Assembly: GCA_947455425.1 (NCBI GenBank)
Contig: CANGOT010000004.1
Location: 1 to 32,916, forward strand
Direction of reading: 5' to 3'
Length of the DNA stretch: 32,916 bases
From: Chitinophagaceae bacterium
GTDB lineage: Bacteria; Bacteroidota; Bacteroidia; Chitinophagales; Chitinophagaceae
Part shown: positions 1-8,168 of the stretch, piece after piece
How the letters are laid out: every line of letters starts with the position of its first letter
Position numbering within the stretch: the stretch's first letter is position 1
The notes under the pieces: generated by a model
Seen by the model: only the letters and a program-made list of their open reading frames with translations
Databases searched by the model: none
Told to the model about the DNA's origin: nothing
Translations under genes and position numbers: made by a program

Positions 1-1
1 G

Positions 2-304
2 GGTTTGGTAAAGAAATTATATTTTGGTCAATTACCATTTAGCAAAACAACCATGGAAAATGTGAGAAAAGTAATGATTCAAGAAAATAATAGCAACTAT
101 ACTTTGGCATATAAAACAGGATTAGGATATAAAGAAAATGGTAAAAAGCTTGCCTGGATTGTTGGTTGGATTGAAGAAAATAAACACCCTTCTTTTTTTG
201 TGTTGAATTTTGAAGGAGAGAAAGATATTGATATGGTAAATGTTAGAAAAACAATTCTTACCAATTGCTTGAAAACACTGGGTTATATGCAAGGAAAGAA
301 ATAA
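2..304 (+). CDS. Class D (OXA-like) beta-lactamase / penicillin-binding domain, C-terminal fragment (5' end outside window)
   Basis: The frame is open to the left edge, so only about the last 100 residues are present. A KTG box (bases 113-121, in 'YKTGLGYKENGKK') is followed by 'AWIVGWIEE', then 'FFVLNFEG' and a final helix ending 'LKTLGYMQGKK'. This order (KTG, then GW(x)VGW, then FFxxNI/F, then the last helix before GY) is characteristic of the C-terminal third of class D serine beta-lactamases and related penicillin-recognising proteins. The catalytic SxxK and SxV motifs would lie upstream and cannot be checked, so an active hydrolase cannot be told from a BlaR/MecR-like sensor domain. The TTG at base 5 is only the first start-like codon and is probably internal. 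Composition resembles the neighbours and no mobile element is visible, so it is probably a chromosomal homologue. Confidence 0.75.
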   Translation, partial: GLVKKLYFGQLPFSKTTMENVRKVMIQENNSNYTLAYKTGLGYKENGKKLAWIVGWIEENKHPSFFVLNFEGEKDIDMVNVRKTILTNCLKTLGYMQGKK

Positions 305-343
305 TTGTTGCCACAGATTTTTCAAATTACACAAACGAAAACA

Positions 344-1627
344 ATGAATTCTATTGAAACATTATACAAGCATTTTCTTCCATCAATGTCTGTTTGCACA
401 GACACCAGAAAAATAAAGTCAGGTGATATTTTCTTTGCACTTAAAGGCGACAATTTTAATGGAAATTTATTTGCACTAAAAGCATTGGAACAAGGAGCAA
501 GCCTTGCTGTAATTGATGAAGATGTAAAAAGCAATGATGAAAGATTATTTAAAGTAGAGAATGTATTAGCTAGTTTGCAAGCATTGGCAAAACATCATCG
601 CCAGCAATTTAATATTCCATTTATAGCCATAACCGGCAGTAATGGAAAAACAACTACCAAAGAATTGGTGAGTGCGGTTCTAGCCACTCATTTTAAAACA
701 TATACTACACAAGGCAATCTTAACAATCATATTGGAGTGCCATTAACACTACTTTCTATTAAGCAAGATGCTGCCATGGCCGTAATAGAAATGGGTGCCA
801 ACCATCAAAAAGAAATAGAAAGTTATTGTCAGTATACTTTGCCTACTCATGGTATTATCACCAATTGTGGCAAAGCTCACTTAGAAGGTTTTGGAGGTGT
901 TGAAGGCGTGAAAAAAGGAAAAGGAGAATTATATAAATTCTTAAAGGAAAACGATGGAACTGCCTTTGTTTATTGGGATTTTGATTATTTGAGAAAGATG
1001 AGCAAAGACATTAAAAACCTTGTAAAATATGGCACTAAAGAAGGAGTTGTTACTGGTAATGTAAATGAAAGTAATCCTTTTTTGGTAGTTGAAATAAACG
1101 ATGATTCTTTGAAGACTATTCATACAAATCTAGTGGGCGATTATAATGTATCGAATGTTTTAACTGCAGTTACTATTGGAAAATACTTTAATGTTCCTGA
1201 TGAAAAAATAAAAGAAGCTATTGAACATTATACACCTTCTAACAGCCGCTCTCAATTGATAGAAATAGGTAGAAATAGAATAATTTTGGATGCCTACAAT
1301 GCCAACCCTAGCAGTATGAAAGTTGCCATTGAGAACTTTGCAAAACTTCTATCAAATAACAAAATATTAATGCTTGGAGGAATGATGGAATTGGGTAAAG
1401 AGAGTGTGGAAGAACATCATGCAATTATTGATTTAATTAATCAATTTAATTGGAAAAAAGTTGTTTTAGTGGGTGGGGATTTTGATAAAATTTCGCATCA
1501 TCATTTATATTTCAACAATTCTTCTGAAGCAGCCGAATGGTATACGTTGCAAGCGTTTGAAGATTGTAATATTTTAATTAAGGGTTCCAGAAGTATGAAA
1601 ATGGAGAAAGTGCTAGATGTATCTTAA
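344..1627 (+). CDS. murF: UDP-N-acetylmuramoyl-tripeptide--D-alanyl-D-alanine ligase MurF
   Basis: MurF adds D-Ala-D-Ala to UDP-MurNAc-tripeptide, the last cytoplasmic step of peptidoglycan precursor synthesis. The product is 427 aa from the ATG at 344. The frame extends back to a TTG at 305, directly after the preceding stop, but the ATG gives a normal Mur N-terminus ('MNSIETLYKHF'). Visible motifs are 'CTDTRKIKSGDIFFALKG' at about 18-35 (N-terminal UDP-substrate domain), the ATP-binding loop 'GSNGKTTTKE' at 98-107, 'NCGKAHLEGFGG' in the central domain, and 'DAYNANPSSMK' at the start of the C-terminal ligase domain. It lies 39 nt after the beta-lactamase-like gene and 27 nt before the aminotransferase, so all three may be co-transcribed; two of them concern peptidoglycan. 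Confidence 0.95.
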   Translation: MNSIETLYKHFLPSMSVCTDTRKIKSGDIFFALKGDNFNGNLFALKALEQGASLAVIDEDVKSNDERLFKVENVLASLQALAKHHRQQFNIPFIAITGSNGKTTTKELVSAVLATHFKTYTTQGNLNNHIGVPLTLLSIKQDAAMAVIEMGANHQKEIESYCQYTLPTHGIITNCGKAHLEGFGGVEGVKKGKGELYKFLKENDGTAFVYWDFDYLRKMSKDIKNLVKYGTKEGVVTGNVNESNPFLVVEINDDSLKTIHTNLVGDYNVSNVLTAVTIGKYFNVPDEKIKEAIEHYTPSNSRSQLIEIGRNRIILDAYNANPSSMKVAIENFAKLLSNNKILMLGGMMELGKESVEEHHAIIDLINQFNWKKVVLVGGDFDKISHHHLYFNNSSEAAEWYTLQAFEDCNILIKGSRSMKMEKVLDVS

Positions 1628-1654
1628 CCCGCACAAAAACTTATCATTTCTGTT

Positions 1655-2848
1655 ATGAATCTTCGTCAGCTTTTTTTACAACATATTGCTCAAACATCTC
1701 CTGCACCCATTGGTTTAGAAATGGTAAAAGCCGCTGGCATTTATATCTATGATGTAAATGGCAAAAAATATATTGATGGTATTTCTGGTTTCAGTGTTGC
1801 AAATATTGGTCATAGTCATCCCAAAGTTATAGAAGCTGTGCAACAGCAAGCAGCACAGTATATGCACTTAATTGTTTATGGAGAATTTATTGAGCAACCA
1901 CAAGTTGCTTATGCAAAATTATTAACCGAAAAACTTCCCTCAACACTCAACTGTGTTTATTTTACCAACAGTGGAGCCGAAGCGGTTGAAGGTGCAATGA
2001 AATTAGCTAAACGAATTACTAACAGAAGTAAAATAATTTGCTTTAATAAATCGTATCATGGCAGCACACAGGGAGCTTTAAGTTTAATGGGTGATGAATA
2101 TTGGCGAAATTCATTTCGTCCTTTATTACCCGATATACATCATGTTGATTATAACTCTCAAGATGCAATTGATGCCATTGATAATACTACTGCTTGTGTT
2201 ATTCTTGAACCAGTTCAAGCAGAAGCAGGAGTTGTAAAACCAACAATAAAATGGTTGCAAGCTATTAGAGAACAATGCAACAAGCATTGTGTGTTGATGA
2301 TATTTGATGAAATACAAACAGGTTTTGGAAGAACCGGAAGCCTTTGGGCTTTTGAACAATCTAATGTAGTGCCTGATATTCTATTATTAGGCAAAGCCCT
2401 TGGTGGCGGAATGCCTTTGGGTGCATTTATAGCAGATAAAAGATTGATGGATACATTAAGCTACAATCCAGTATTGGGGCATATTACAACTTTTGGGGGG
2501 CATCCTGTAAGTTGTGCAGCGGGAAAAGCTGCATTGGAAATTTTGATGGAAAACAATTGGATTAATGAAGTAGAAATTAAAGAAAAAATATTAGTAAATA
2601 AACTTCATCATCCACAAATAAAAAATGTAAACATTGCTGGATTATGGGCTGCTATTGAGTTGCAAGATTTTGAAACAACACAACAAGTAGCACATCAATG
2701 TGTAGTTAATGGATTAATTACAGATTGGTTTTTATTTGCTACTAACTGCATTAGAATTGCTCCACCTCTTTGCACAACAGAAGAACAGTTAAAAGCAATT
2801 TGTGATATTGTAATAAAGAGTATTAATGAAGTTTATTCAAAATATTAA
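1655..2848 (+). CDS. Class III PLP-dependent aminotransferase (acetylornithine/4-aminobutyrate aminotransferase-like)
   Basis: The product is 397 aa, a normal length for fold-type I class III aminotransferases. Motifs are 'GISGFSVANIGHSHP' near the N-terminus, the phosphate-binding 'NSGAEAVEGAMKLAK' at 105-119, 'SYHGSTQGALS' at 133-143, 'FDEIQTGFGRTG' at 217-228 (the Asp that contacts the pyridine nitrogen), and the Schiff-base lysine in 'LLGKALGGGMPLGAF' (Lys247). The family moves an amino group from an omega-amino acid or acetylornithine-like donor to 2-oxoglutarate. The substrate cannot be read from the sequence, and no other arginine-pathway genes are nearby, so the argD name is not applied. 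It follows murF closely on the same strand and is convergent with the DUF3050 gene. Confidence 0.85.
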   Translation: MNLRQLFLQHIAQTSPAPIGLEMVKAAGIYIYDVNGKKYIDGISGFSVANIGHSHPKVIEAVQQQAAQYMHLIVYGEFIEQPQVAYAKLLTEKLPSTLNCVYFTNSGAEAVEGAMKLAKRITNRSKIICFNKSYHGSTQGALSLMGDEYWRNSFRPLLPDIHHVDYNSQDAIDAIDNTTACVILEPVQAEAGVVKPTIKWLQAIREQCNKHCVLMIFDEIQTGFGRTGSLWAFEQSNVVPDILLLGKALGGGMPLGAFIADKRLMDTLSYNPVLGHITTFGGHPVSCAAGKAALEILMENNWINEVEIKEKILVNKLHHPQIKNVNIAGLWAAIELQDFETTQQVAHQCVVNGLITDWFLFATNCIRIAPPLCTTEEQLKAICDIVIKSINEVYSKY

Positions 2849-2871
2849 ATAAGAACAACAATTAATGTTTT

Positions 2872-2907
2872 GATACCAATACTTCAAATGGTTAGGTTGG
2901 TGTCTTT
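2872..2907 (+). terminator. Possible hairpin terminator after the aminotransferase
   Basis: GATACCAA (2872-2879) can pair with TTGGTGTC (2897-2904), seven Watson-Crick pairs and one G-T, around a 17-nt loop. A short TTTAAT follows. It lies just past the aminotransferase stop and before the end of the convergent DUF3050 gene. The loop is long and the T-tract weak, so this is tentative. Confidence 0.3.
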
Positions 2908-2913
2908 AATCTA

Positions 2914-3714
2914 TTATTTATGGATAGGAGCGTTAACTGTTTTTTCTAAAATCAATCGATTAATTTCATCCCATAGTTTTATTCTATGTTCTATTGCTTC
3001 AATTGACGCAAGTGTTGCCATTTCCCATTTCTTTACATCATTGCCACATAAATCATTTACCATTTCCATAGCTAAGTGGCTATGATGGTCTCCATCAACT
3101 TCAATGTGACGTTCTAAATAATATTTGAAAGTGCTTATCTTATTTGCGTTGGAAACACTTAATTGTTTTACCAAACCAATAAACATATCTGGTATTAAAT
3201 CTTCTCTGCCAAAAGTAAATACAGCAGCTTGAACATAGTCTGGTTGATGTTCAATAACATCAAAAGTAAATCCCAAAAAATCTTGGATAAATGTGGCTAG
3301 GTTTGTTTTCTTTATTGCGTCTTTTATACCAATTCCATTTTGTATAAAAGCTAATAGTTGATGGATGGAAGTGGTATCGCTTCCTAATTGTTCCATAGCA
3401 TTAATATACAACTCGAAGTGACTAATTCTATTTCCAAATTCATCAACATCACTCTCTTCTCCCAAAACAATTTCGTTAATTAAATATCTTGTATTAGCTG
3501 TACCTACGGGCATCCAAGGGGTTGTTGTGCAAGTGAGTTTTTTTTGAAGAGATTTTAACAAACTCATAAAATCCCAAACAGCAAATATGTGATATTGTGT
3601 AAAAATCTGAAGCTGTTGAATAGTGTGAACGTTTTTATATAGTGGATGATGCAGCAGATTGGGTCTTACCAATTCAAGTCTCTCTTTTAACTTTAAAATG
3701 TTTTCTGATGACAT
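2914..3714 (-). CDS. DUF3050 family protein (heme-oxygenase-like helical fold predicted)
   Basis: The product is 266 aa and starts at an ATG at 3714. The sequence matches what I know of the DUF3050 family: an N-terminal 'RPNLLHHPLY' segment, 'FTQYHIFAVWDFMSLLKSLQ', 'PVGTANTRYLINEIVLGEESD', and a C-terminal 'HIEVDGDHHSHLAMEMVNDLCG'. These spaced His and Glu residues and the all-helical pattern fit the heme-oxygenase-like superfamily, which includes several di-iron oxidases, but the biochemical role of DUF3050 is not established and none is claimed. There is no signal peptide or TM segment, so it is probably cytoplasmic. The AIM24-family gene lies 84 nt upstream on the same strand with a hairpin between, so the two may be transcribed separately. 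Confidence 0.75.
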   Translation of the reverse strand: MSSENILKLKERLELVRPNLLHHPLYKNVHTIQQLQIFTQYHIFAVWDFMSLLKSLQKKLTCTTTPWMPVGTANTRYLINEIVLGEESDVDEFGNRISHFELYINAMEQLGSDTTSIHQLLAFIQNGIGIKDAIKKTNLATFIQDFLGFTFDVIEHQPDYVQAAVFTFGREDLIPDMFIGLVKQLSVSNANKISTFKYYLERHIEVDGDHHSHLAMEMVNDLCGNDVKKWEMATLASIEAIEHRIKLWDEINRLILEKTVNAPIHK

Positions 3715-3734
3715 AAAATTATTAAATTATTGGG

Positions 3735-3771
3735 CAAAAATAAAGAGCAGTATCATAGATACCACTCTTTA
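3735..3771 (-). terminator. Hairpin terminator of the AIM24 gene, overlapping a promoter-like -7 element
   Basis: Bases 3741-3771 form TAAAGAG-CA-GTATC, a 3-nt loop ATA, then GATAC-CA-CTCTTTA: 7 bp, a 2x2 internal loop and 5 bp. On the minus strand a T-tract (ATTTTTG) follows, as expected for intrinsic termination of the gene ending at 3799. The same bases (3735-3742) read TATTTTTG on the minus strand, a match to the Bacteroidota -7 consensus TAnnTTTG, 20 nt before the DUF3050 ATG. I see no -33 TTG at the usual spacing. Confidence 0.55.
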
Positions 3772-3798
3772 CTTAATTAACTTCCTTCTTCGATAATA

Positions 3799-4593
3799 CT
3801 ACCATCCATCACCATCAAGCATATTACCTAATCCTCCTAAAACGCTGCCCTCTTCTCTCTTCTTATAAGTGCCATAAGCTAAGATTCTTCCAGCTAATCT
3901 ACTTATAGGCAAACTTTGAATCCATACTTTCCCGGGCCCGCGAAGGGTTGCAAAAAATAAACCCTCACCACCAAAAATAGTATTCTTAATACCCCCCACA
4001 AATTGTATATCATAATCAACGGTTGAAGTAAACCCAACAATACAACCAGTATCAATTTTAATTAACTCACCTGCTTGCAAAGTTTTCTCTTGTACATATC
4101 CACTTGCATGCATAAAAGCCATGCCGTCTCCCTCAAGTTTTTCCATAATAAAACCTTCCCCACCAAATAATCCAGTACCTAATTTTCTTTGAAATTCAAT
4201 ACCAATAGCGACTCCTTTTGCAGCACATAAAAAAGTATCTTTTTGACAAATAACTCTATTGCCAAGTTGTTGTAAATCCAATGGAATAATTTTACCTGGA
4301 TAAGGTGAAGCAAAACTTACGTGCTTTTTGCCAACAGATGTATTTGTAAACGCTGTCATAAATAGATTTTCGCCCACCAACATTCTTTTGCCTGCATTAA
4401 ATAACTTTCCAAGAATACTATTATCCTGTTGCTGACTTCCATCTCCAAATATGGTTTCCATTGCAATACCATCGTCCATCATCATAAAAGCACCAGGCTC
4501 TGCCACTGCTGTTTCATTAGGGTCTAGTTCTATTTCAACATACTGCATTTCTTCTCCAAAAATTCTGTAATCAATTTCGTGATTATTACGCAT
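3799..4593 (-). CDS. AIM24 / TIGR00266 family protein
   Basis: The product is 264 aa from an ATG at 4593. It shows the glycine-rich beta repeats of the AIM24 (TIGR00266) family: 'NETAVAEPGAFMMMDDGIAMET' near the N-terminus, 'FTNTSVGKKHVSFASPYPGKIIPLDL' in the middle, 'GEGFIMEKLEGDGMAFMHASG', 'IDTGCIVGFTSTVDYDIQFVGG', and 'GGEGLFFATLRGPGKVWIQSLP' at the end. The bacterial members are thought to form a trimeric double beta-helix-like fold, but their role is unknown; the name comes from a yeast mitochondrial protein. There is no signal peptide. It is transcribed away from rpoN across a 232-nt intergenic region. Confidence 0.85.
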   Translation of the reverse strand: MRNNHEIDYRIFGEEMQYVEIELDPNETAVAEPGAFMMMDDGIAMETIFGDGSQQQDNSILGKLFNAGKRMLVGENLFMTAFTNTSVGKKHVSFASPYPGKIIPLDLQQLGNRVICQKDTFLCAAKGVAIGIEFQRKLGTGLFGGEGFIMEKLEGDGMAFMHASGYVQEKTLQAGELIKIDTGCIVGFTSTVDYDIQFVGGIKNTIFGGEGLFFATLRGPGKVWIQSLPISRLAGRILAYGTYKKREEGSVLGGLGNMLDGDGW

Positions 4594-4825
4594 AATTCAA
4601 ATTTTTAATTTTAATGCACAATGATAAAAAAATAATTTTAACACGCTATCGTAAATTTATTTAACTGCATTTAATGGCTTATAAAGGGTAAATAACTAAG
4701 GATGATTCACCTTTTTTATAATAAAAAATAGTTAGATAGTTTAAAGGAAAAGAATCGAAATAAAAATTATTTCTTTATTAGTCTTTTTGTTTTTTTGTGG
4801 AGCTAAATTAAAGGCAAGAACTATT

Positions 4826-6316
4826 ATGGCATTAAGTCAATCGTTACAACAATCACTGCAACAACGTATGTCTCCACAACAAATTCAGCTAATGAAACTG
4901 TTGCAAGTGCCTACTGCTAATTTAGAAGAAAGAATAAAAGAGGAACTTGAGGAAAATCCCGCATTAGAGTTGAGTGATGAGAATGATTCTGATGATTTAA
5001 GCCTGGATGTTAAAGACGAATTTGAAACACCAGAAGATGAATTTGAAGAGCTTGATGGTAGTGAAGATGAATATGAAAATATTGATGTGAGTGAATACGT
5101 AAGCGATAGTGATGATGATATTGCTGAATACAAAATGCGTGACGATAACTACCCTGAAATAGATGACAAAAAAGTTATTCCTATTAAAAATGAAACAACT
5201 TTTTTTGATTTATTGGCTTCTCAGTTAAATATGCTGGACGTTAATGAACAACAGTACAAAATTGCCGAGCAAATTGTAGGTAGCCTTGATGATGATGGCT
5301 ATTTGCGTAGAGAAACTACAAGTATTGTAGATGATCTGGCATTCAGACAAAATATTATTACAACAGAAGAAGAAGTTGAGGATATTATAAAATTAATTCA
5401 GCAATTTGAGCCAACCGGAATTGCTGCAAGAAATTTGCAAGAGTGCTTATTGCTACAATTAAATAAAAAGCAAGATGAAGGAAATGATGTTACGCTTGCA
5501 TTAAAAGTGATAACCAAGCATTTTGATGACTTTATTAAAAAGCATTACCTTAAAATGCAACAATATTTAGGTTTAAATGATGATGAAATAAAACAAGTTA
5601 TTAATCAAATTATTAAACTAAATCCTAAACCGGGTGGTGAAGCAGGAGAAAGTAATCAAAAAGAAACCTATGTGATTCCCGACTTTTTTATTGTAAATAA
5701 TAATGGAGATTTAGAGCTAACACTTAACAGTCGTAATGCCCCAGAACTTAGAATTAGTGAGGATTATAAAGACTTAATGAGAGAATATGACAGGGGTAGT
5801 AAGAATGATAAAAGACAAAAAGAAGCGGTACAGTTTATTAAACAAAAAATTGATGGGGCAAAATGGTTTATTGATATGATAAAGCAAAGACAAGAAACGC
5901 TTACTCATACAATGGCTGCAATTATGAACCATCAACGTAATTTCTTTTTAACAGGCGACGATACAGAAATGAAGCCAATGATTTTAAAAGATATTGCAGA
6001 AAAAACCGACTTAGATATCAGCACAGTTAGCCGTGTTGCCAATAGCAAGTTTGTACAAACAGAATTTGGTACATATCGATTAAAATTCTTTTTCAGTGAA
6101 AGCTTAACTACTGACAGTGGTGAAGAGGTTAGCACGACTGAAGTTAAAAAAATTCTCAGCGATTTAATTGCAGCAGAAGATAAACGTAAACCTCTTGCAG
6201 ACGAGGATCTTACTGAACTACTAAATGAAAAGGGTTACAATATTGCGAGAAGAACCGTAGCAAAATATCGAGAATTATTAAACCTTCCTATAGCAAGACT
6301 AAGAAGAGAATTATAA
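4826..6316 (+). CDS. rpoN: RNA polymerase sigma-54 factor RpoN
   Basis: Sigma-54 directs RNA polymerase to -24/-12 promoters that need an AAA+ activator. The product is 496 aa from the ATG at 4826; the frame extends 13 codons further to a TTG, but the ATG gives the classic region I start 'MALSQSLQQSLQQRMSPQQI'. Order of parts: glutamine-rich, leucine-repeat region I (1-50, activator contact), a long acidic linker (about 50-120, unusually rich in Asp, Glu and Ser), the core-binding domain, an HTH region containing 'ISTVSRVANSKFVQTEFGTYRLKFFFSE', and the RpoN box 'ARRTVAKYRE' at about 474-483 near the C-terminus. No sigma-54 activator is encoded in the window. Its stop is one base from that of the convergent hemD gene. 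Confidence 0.96.
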   Translation: MALSQSLQQSLQQRMSPQQIQLMKLLQVPTANLEERIKEELEENPALELSDENDSDDLSLDVKDEFETPEDEFEELDGSEDEYENIDVSEYVSDSDDDIAEYKMRDDNYPEIDDKKVIPIKNETTFFDLLASQLNMLDVNEQQYKIAEQIVGSLDDDGYLRRETTSIVDDLAFRQNIITTEEEVEDIIKLIQQFEPTGIAARNLQECLLLQLNKKQDEGNDVTLALKVITKHFDDFIKKHYLKMQQYLGLNDDEIKQVINQIIKLNPKPGGEAGESNQKETYVIPDFFIVNNNGDLELTLNSRNAPELRISEDYKDLMREYDRGSKNDKRQKEAVQFIKQKIDGAKWFIDMIKQRQETLTHTMAAIMNHQRNFFLTGDDTEMKPMILKDIAEKTDLDISTVSRVANSKFVQTEFGTYRLKFFFSESLTTDSGEEVSTTEVKKILSDLIAAEDKRKPLADEDLTELLNEKGYNIARRTVAKYRELLNLPIARLRREL

Positions 6317-6317
6317 T

Positions 6318-7130
6318 TTACAAACTGTTTTTTGCTTCATTCAAATACTTATCTAAAGCTGTAATCATACTAGGAGTTTGTGGTGCAGGAGCTTTTATTT
6401 GTAGCTGCAATCCAGCTTCTTCAATTGCTTTAGCTGTATTGCTTCCAAAACTGCCAACGAAAGTTCCATTTTGTTTAAATGTAGGAAAATTATCAAATAA
6501 GCTTTTAACTCCGCTTGGTGTAAAGAGGCAGATAATATCGAAATTTTTTATTGCAATAACTTCTTTTATATTACTACTTACAGTGCGATACATATAACCC
6601 AAAGAGTAACCACATTTATTAACTTTAAGCCAGTTAATTATTTCATTATCTTGTTGGTTTTCGCTACACACATACAAGAACTTTTCATTCTCTTTATGCT
6701 TACTAATTACATCAAACATTCCTTTGTTGCTACCATCAGCACCATAAAAAACTTTTCGTTTTCTATATAAAATAAATTTCTGTAAATAAAGTGCAACCGA
6801 TTCAGTAATGCAGAAATATTTTGTTTCCTGATTAATATTCATCTTCATTTCTTCGGCTAATCTAAAGTAATGATCGATGGCATTTTTACTGGTAAAAATA
6901 ACTCCTGTGTGTGAAACAACATCAACTTTTTGCTTGCGAAATTCTTTAAAGTTAATAGGGTCTAATTGTATAAAAGGCACAAAAGTTAATTCGACTCCGT
7001 GTTTTCTTTCCAACTCGAAATAAGGAGATTTTTCATTTTCTGGTTTTGGTTGAGAAATGAGAATCTTTTTTATTTGTTTAACTGGTGTATTAGTAATTGG
7101 TGCTTTTACTTTCGTTCCGCTTTTTGCCAT
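6318..7130 (-). CDS. hemD: Uroporphyrinogen-III synthase (HemD-like)
   Basis: The product is 270 aa from an ATG at 7130. It has the two-lobed HemD pattern: an N-terminal lobe starting 'KKILISQPKPENEKSPYFELERKHGVEL' with 'GVIFTSKNAIDHYF', a middle 'YFCITESVALYLQKFI', 'VFYGADGSNKGMFDVI', and a C-terminal lobe with 'DIICLFTPSGVKSLFDNFP' and 'FVGSFGSNTAKAIEEAGL'. The enzyme cyclises hydroxymethylbilane to uroporphyrinogen III for heme. Primary sequence conservation in HemD is low, so the call rests on these segments and on the DUF4271 gene 23 nt upstream, an association common in Bacteroidota. A basic 20-residue extension precedes the first beta strand. Other heme genes are not in the window. Confidence 0.85.
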   Translation of the reverse strand: MAKSGTKVKAPITNTPVKQIKKILISQPKPENEKSPYFELERKHGVELTFVPFIQLDPINFKEFRKQKVDVVSHTGVIFTSKNAIDHYFRLAEEMKMNINQETKYFCITESVALYLQKFILYRKRKVFYGADGSNKGMFDVISKHKENEKFLYVCSENQQDNEIINWLKVNKCGYSLGYMYRTVSSNIKEVIAIKNFDIICLFTPSGVKSLFDNFPTFKQNGTFVGSFGSNTAKAIEEAGLQLQIKAPAPQTPSMITALDKYLNEAKNSL

Positions 7131-7153
7131 TTGCTTTCTTATTCATTTAAAAT

Positions 7154-8116
7154 TCAAATACCATTACTAACATAATCATTTAAGGACTTATAAATTATGA
7201 GCAATGGCAAAATTTCAACACTGCAAAAGTATAGGAAAAAATGGAAGGCATTTATTTTTAATCTACCACTTAAATTTTTATAGGTGTTAAAAAACCTAAA
7301 TAAAAATAAAAAACAGATTAGCATTACTGATATAGTGTAAGATAAATGTTTCAATTCACTTGTTGAATATGCTAGTAAAAAACAAAACGGTATTAAAGTA
7401 ACACCAATTATTTTGTTAATAATGAATACTATAAAACTATAAGATTCTGCAATTTCTTTTTTATTAAATACCCAACCCATAAACTGCGTAAATAACATTT
7501 TACATAAGTATATACCTGTTAAAACAATTAATGCAGATAAAAATATTTTCCAGAATGAAATATGTGAATGTATGAATCTATCAGAAATGAGTGTTACGAA
7601 GGTTGCAGCAGAGATTACAAACAAAATGTTTAATAACAATGAAGCTATATTTTCTTGTGTTAATTGTTCCTTTGTTTGTCTTTGTCTAAAATTTGTTTGA
7701 AAAAAAATATCAAATACATTTCTAAAATACCTTGGAAACATCACTTGAGTTAGTGCTAATAAAAAAACCAATCCTATTAATAAATAAAACAAAAAGTCTT
7801 TTGCATTTGACTCTTTGAAGGAGGTAACCATGTACTCTGGTTTATTGCTATTCACCAAAGGAAACTCTAATAAAAAATTATATACGGTTGTGTCTTTGTT
7901 TATTTTTCCAATGCTATCCTTTTTAACAGAAAGAAGAGAATCTGTTTTATGTTTTATTTGTATTGTATCTGTTGAATCTACAATAAAATTCAGTGTGTCT
8001 TTTACAATTGGTTTTGTAACCTTATTTATTTTATTTATTTCTTTTTTCAATGAATCGGTTTGAGAAAAACCCATTGCATAAAATATCAATAAAAAAAATA
8101 AAAGAAAAAATTTCAT
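7154..8116 (-). CDS. DUF4271 integral membrane protein
   Basis: The product is 320 aa from an ATG at 8116. It begins with a hydrophobic signal-like segment ('MKFFLLFFLLIFYAMGFSQ'), followed by a Lys/Asp/Thr-rich exported stretch to about residue 105, then several hydrophobic segments: 'DFLFYLLIGLVFLLALTQVMF', 'IASLLLNILFVISAATFVTLI', 'WKIFLSALIVLTGIYLC', 'SFIVFIINKIIGVTLIPFCFLLAY' and two more near the C-terminus. This matches the Bacteroidota family DUF4271, whose function is unknown. Position directly before hemD on the same strand suggests co-transcription, but no mechanistic link is visible. Confidence 0.8.
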   Translation of the reverse strand: MKFFLLFFLLIFYAMGFSQTDSLKKEINKINKVTKPIVKDTLNFIVDSTDTIQIKHKTDSLLSVKKDSIGKINKDTTVYNFLLEFPLVNSNKPEYMVTSFKESNAKDFLFYLLIGLVFLLALTQVMFPRYFRNVFDIFFQTNFRQRQTKEQLTQENIASLLLNILFVISAATFVTLISDRFIHSHISFWKIFLSALIVLTGIYLCKMLFTQFMGWVFNKKEIAESYSFIVFIINKIIGVTLIPFCFLLAYSTSELKHLSYTISVMLICFLFLFRFFNTYKNLSGRLKINAFHFFLYFCSVEILPLLIIYKSLNDYVSNGI

Positions 8117-8168
8117 TCAATTAAGCCTTGAGGATGCAAATAAACAAACAAATTAACTCTAATAAAAC

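Noticed and set aside
305-343. Longer start for murF at the TTG at 305
   Set aside because: The 13 extra residues have no Mur-family features, and the ATG at 344 gives a standard N-terminus.
4885-5133. 82-aa serine-rich minus-strand frame inside rpoN
   Set aside because: It is the antisense reading of the acidic linker of sigma-54: Asp/Glu codons read as Ser/Phe in reverse.
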